DNA of 64,000 nt from Mycobacterium marinum (GTDB lineage: Bacteria; Actinomycetota; Actinomycetes; Mycobacteriales; Mycobacteriaceae), in the NCBI RefSeq assembly GCF_003391395.1, contig NZ_CP024190.1, positions 3,968,001 to 4,032,000 on the forward strand. Reading direction: 5' to 3'. Under the pieces are notes generated by a model. It was not told the DNA's origin, did not search any database, and worked only from the letters and a program-made list of their open reading frames with translations. Position numbers and translations under genes: made by a program. Positions within the stretch are counted from its first letter, which is position 1, and the number at the start of each line of letters is the position of its first letter. Positions 63,344-64,000 of the stretch are shown one piece after another.

Positions 63344-64000
63344 ATGGCATACGAGCAACCACGACGCCGGGCGCGCAGTCCGTTCTGGAAGTCGTTGGCT
63401 GTCTTCTGGTTAGCACTCTGCGTTGCCGCATGCTCATCGAGTACCACTGGTGCCGAAGGCGCTTCGACCAACGCCAACGGCACAAGCAACGCGCTCGAGG
63501 GAGTAACGGTTCCCGACGCGTTCACACCGTTGACCATCGCGCCAATCAGCCGGCCGACGTTTCCGTTCCCCGGCACCGACGGCAAGTACCACCTGGCGTA
63601 CGACGTGCAGATCACCAACGCGACCGGGGCTCCGGCGGCCCTCACCAGCGTCGATGTAGTCGACGCCCAGGACCCCAGCAAGGTGCTCGCCTCGTTCTCG
63701 GGTACCCAGTTGGTCGACCCCAAGTGCAGCTATGGAAACTGCAACCGGCTGCGACAGCTGACCGGAAGACCGTCAACCGATTTCACCATCCCACCACAAG
63801 GATCACGTGCGCTGCTGCTTGACTTCACGTTCGACAAGTTGGCGCAGTTCCCCAAGGCGGTGATGCTGCGGCTGCATGGCACCGGGGTGACTGCCCCTGG
63901 CTCAAGCGCCGAATCCGGCCCCTTGGACACCCTGGGTGCGCCGTTCGACATCTCGGCCGGCACGCCGCGGGTGATCAGTCCGCCGCTGCGCGGCAACAAC
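63344..64000 (+). CDS. lipoprotein, 5' part (runs off the window)
   Basis: An open frame from ATG 63344, preceded by AAGGAGG (8 nt), runs to the window end without a stop. The N-terminus (MAYEQPRRRARSPFWKSLAV) is followed by a hydrophobic stretch and the lipobox CVAAC, so it is a lipoprotein. The mature part so far is beta-rich (PFPGTDGKYHLAYDVQITN; DFTFDK), and GTPRVISPPLRGNN at the edge resembles the segment preceding the catalytic domain in some M23-type peptidases of mycobacteria. That identity needs the downstream sequence. Confidence 0.75.
   Translation, partial: MAYEQPRRRARSPFWKSLAVFWLALCVAACSSSTTGAEGASTNANGTSNALEGVTVPDAFTPLTIAPISRPTFPFPGTDGKYHLAYDVQITNATGAPAALTSVDVVDAQDPSKVLASFSGTQLVDPKCSYGNCNRLRQLTGRPSTDFTIPPQGSRALLLDFTFDKLAQFPKAVMLRLHGTGVTAPGSSAESGPLDTLGAPFDISAGTPRVISPPLRGNN

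Overview
The window is chromosomal DNA of a Mycobacterium, most likely a slow-growing non-tuberculous species. The evidence is two PE_PGRS genes, a PE-hydrolase, a tandem PPE pair, ESX-associated proteins, WS/DGAT-type triacylglycerol synthases, and a block that follows the M. tuberculosis order Rv2280 / pitB / Rv2282c / cdh, here with nirA-cysH-che1 and an fprA-fdxC pair in between. The species cannot be fixed from sequence alone. No rRNA, tRNA or CRISPR array was seen.

Layout. 1-5.4 kb: a methyltransferase, an F420/nitroreductase-type protein divergent from a TetR regulator, a PknD-like kinase with a six-bladed NHL propeller, and a serine beta-lactamase-like lipoprotein. 5.5-13.1 kb: a frameshifted M15 peptidase pseudogene, PE_PGRS, a maleate-isomerase-like racemase, a PE-alpha/beta hydrolase, and a WS/DGAT gene with DosR-like boxes upstream. 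13.2-28.9 kb is an accessory island. It holds a 1600-residue Ser/Thr kinase-STAND NTPase-WD40 protein with exactly 14 WD repeats, a recent partial copy of the WS/DGAT gene, a stump of a helicase with a RelE-like N-terminus, a two-gene module resembling type III Druantia defence (large unknown protein plus DEAH helicase with a C-terminal cysteine domain), and an ESX-type toxin with a probable immunity gene.

29-41 kb: a CBM2 (Rv1987-like) pseudogene, then a hypoxia-type metabolic cluster. A tgs1-like gene and a four-gene operon (GltD-like Fe-S flavoprotein, nifJ, DHOD-like protein, ppsA) diverge from an 88-nt intergenic region that contains a good match to the DosR box; pfkA faces the operon. 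Together these genes could link pyruvate, reduced ferredoxin, PEP and triacylglycerol under low oxygen. 41-52 kb: FAD-linked dehydrogenase, a divergent pair of ESX-type small proteins, pitB, assimilatory sulfite and APS reduction (nirA-cysH-che1), a LysR regulator, and fprA-fdxC. The nirA and fprA upstream regions share one palindromic element with identical spacing, which suggests co-regulation of sulfite reductase with its electron supply.

52-64 kb: a gene-poor stretch with an orphan inverted repeat, a 1.26-kb tandem PPE duplication, cdh, an unknown gene plus lipoprotein operon, decayed IS1380 and IS256 transposase remnants, a second PE_PGRS with an internally repeated linker, and the 5' part of a lipoprotein gene that runs off the window.
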